Below, piece after piece: positions 6,152 through 6,324 of a stretch of DNA of 6,324 nt. Every line of letters begins with the position of its first letter. Within the stretch, counting starts at the first letter, position 1. The notes beneath the pieces are model-generated. The model saw only the letters and a program-made list of their open reading frames with translations, made no database searches and was not told where the DNA came from. This DNA is from Rickettsiales bacterium (GTDB taxonomy: Bacteria; Pseudomonadota; Alphaproteobacteria; Rickettsiales; UBA1997). The position numbers and the translations under genes are program-made. Location of the stretch: assembly GCA_947441875.1 (NCBI GenBank), contig CANEUR010000063.1:1-6324 (forward strand), read 5' to 3'.

Positions 6152-6207
6152 TATTTTTAATTTTTTGTCTTGGAAATTATATTTATAAGCTTTATTGGCA
6201 CTGTTGA
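6152..6207 (+). pseudogene. Remnant of a second MFS transporter gene (3' fragment)
   Basis: Bases 6152-6196 match the end of the MFS gene at 42 of 45 positions. Read in the corresponding frame from 6154 they encode FLIFCLGNYIYKLY, against FLIFCLENYIYKLY in the intact protein, then W-H-C and a stop at 6205-6207. Of the three differences, two are silent third-position changes (AAA to AAG, CTC to CTT) and one gives Glu to Gly. This pattern suggests divergence while both copies were coding, so the fragment most likely derives from a paralogue rather than a fresh copy of this exact gene. It has no start or upstream coding sequence. Similarity breaks off at 6197, where an IS-like end begins. Confidence 0.75.
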
Positions 6208-6210
6208 ATC
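6197..6210. mobile_element. Possible insertion-sequence terminal repeat
   Basis: The sequence GGCACTGTTGAATC starts exactly where the MFS-derived similarity stops. From memory it resembles the outer ends of IS5-family IS903-group elements (GGC...TGTTGAAT) and of IS6-family elements (GGCACTGTTGCAAA). No transposase and no inverted partner is seen in the window, so it could be a solo remnant or the edge of an element reaching past 6324. Confidence 0.35.
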
Positions 6211-6243
6211 CCTTTTTAAAAAATAGTGAAATAATTGTTGCAC

Positions 6244-6290
6244 TATAATAGCTACAAAGCTATAATTTGTATAGCTTTGTAGCTATTATA
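6244..6290. repeat. Perfect 21-bp inverted repeat (large hairpin)
   Basis: Bases 6244-6264 and 6270-6290 are exact reverse complements around the five-base spacer ATTTG. Each arm contains an AGCT at both ends of its core (AGCTACAAAGCT). The RNA would form a strong hairpin from either strand, but there is no long T-run directly after it. It may be a terminator for genes converging on this point, a protein site, or part of a small mobile repeat. Confidence 0.85.
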
Positions 6291-6313
6291 ATTGTATCTT
6301 TTAATACAATTAT
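6288..6313. repeat. Second inverted repeat, 10-bp arms
   Basis: Bases 6288-6297 (ATAATTGTAT) and 6304-6313 (ATACAATTAT) are exact reverse complements with a six-base loop, CTTTTA. The left arm shares its first three bases with the end of the large hairpin, so the two full-length structures compete at 6288-6290. The stem is mostly A-T pairs and weak by itself. Confidence 0.6.
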
Positions 6314-6324
6314 TAGGGCAATTA

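Noticed and set aside
1..6324. tRNA, rRNA, CRISPR array or riboswitch
   Set aside because: No cloverleaf with conserved T-loop, no ribosomal RNA core, no regularly spaced repeats and no known leader motif was seen.

Overview
The window looks like an AT-rich chromosomal segment of an alphaproteobacterium with a reduced genome, most likely an intracellular member of the Rickettsiales or a similar lineage. This rests on the gene set (DhnA-type class I aldolase, thioredoxin-reductase-like ferredoxin-NADP reductase, LolC/E permease, MFS carrier), strong A/T bias at third codon positions, tight gene packing and decayed fragments at one end. The assignment is by recognition only; no search was run.

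Positions 1-5082 are ordinary core genome. On the minus strand, rsmG (16S rRNA m7G methyltransferase) runs off the left edge. It diverges from a plus-strand series across a 99-base gap holding two overlapping candidate promoters. The series is fbaB, then a ferredoxin/flavodoxin-NADP reductase one base later, then lolC overlapping it by one base, then an MFS transporter after 32 bases. The first three look like one translationally packed operon, although carbon metabolism, redox and lipoprotein export are not an obvious functional unit. No lolD is visible.

Positions 5083-6324 are accessory in character. A 295-base AT-rich gap contains a plausible promoter (5221-5250). It leads to a gene whose apparent TTG-started frame (5378-6124, 248 aa) is probably not the whole story. 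An ATG at 5272 just after the promoter opens a short frame that stops at 5335, while the main frame is already open from 5318, so a +1 shift joins them. The product has a G-H-H motif and an S-C motif, each after a hydrophobic strand and 53 residues apart. Strand order and the following residues resemble the C80 (clan CD) cysteine protease domain known from large clostridial toxins and MARTX toxins. It also has nested in-frame tandem duplications and a hydrophilic tail of about 51% GC in an otherwise about 29% GC gene. I infer a frameshifted or frameshift-expressed C80-like, possibly effector-type protein.

Downstream of it, 6152-6196 repeats the 3' part of the MFS gene (42 of 45 bases). Two of the three differences are silent, so it looks like the remnant of a second MFS gene. 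The similarity ends exactly where a sequence resembling an insertion-sequence terminus begins (6197). The window closes with a perfect 21-bp inverted repeat and a second, overlapping hairpin. Together these suggest a site of repeated insertion and decay beside the conserved operon.
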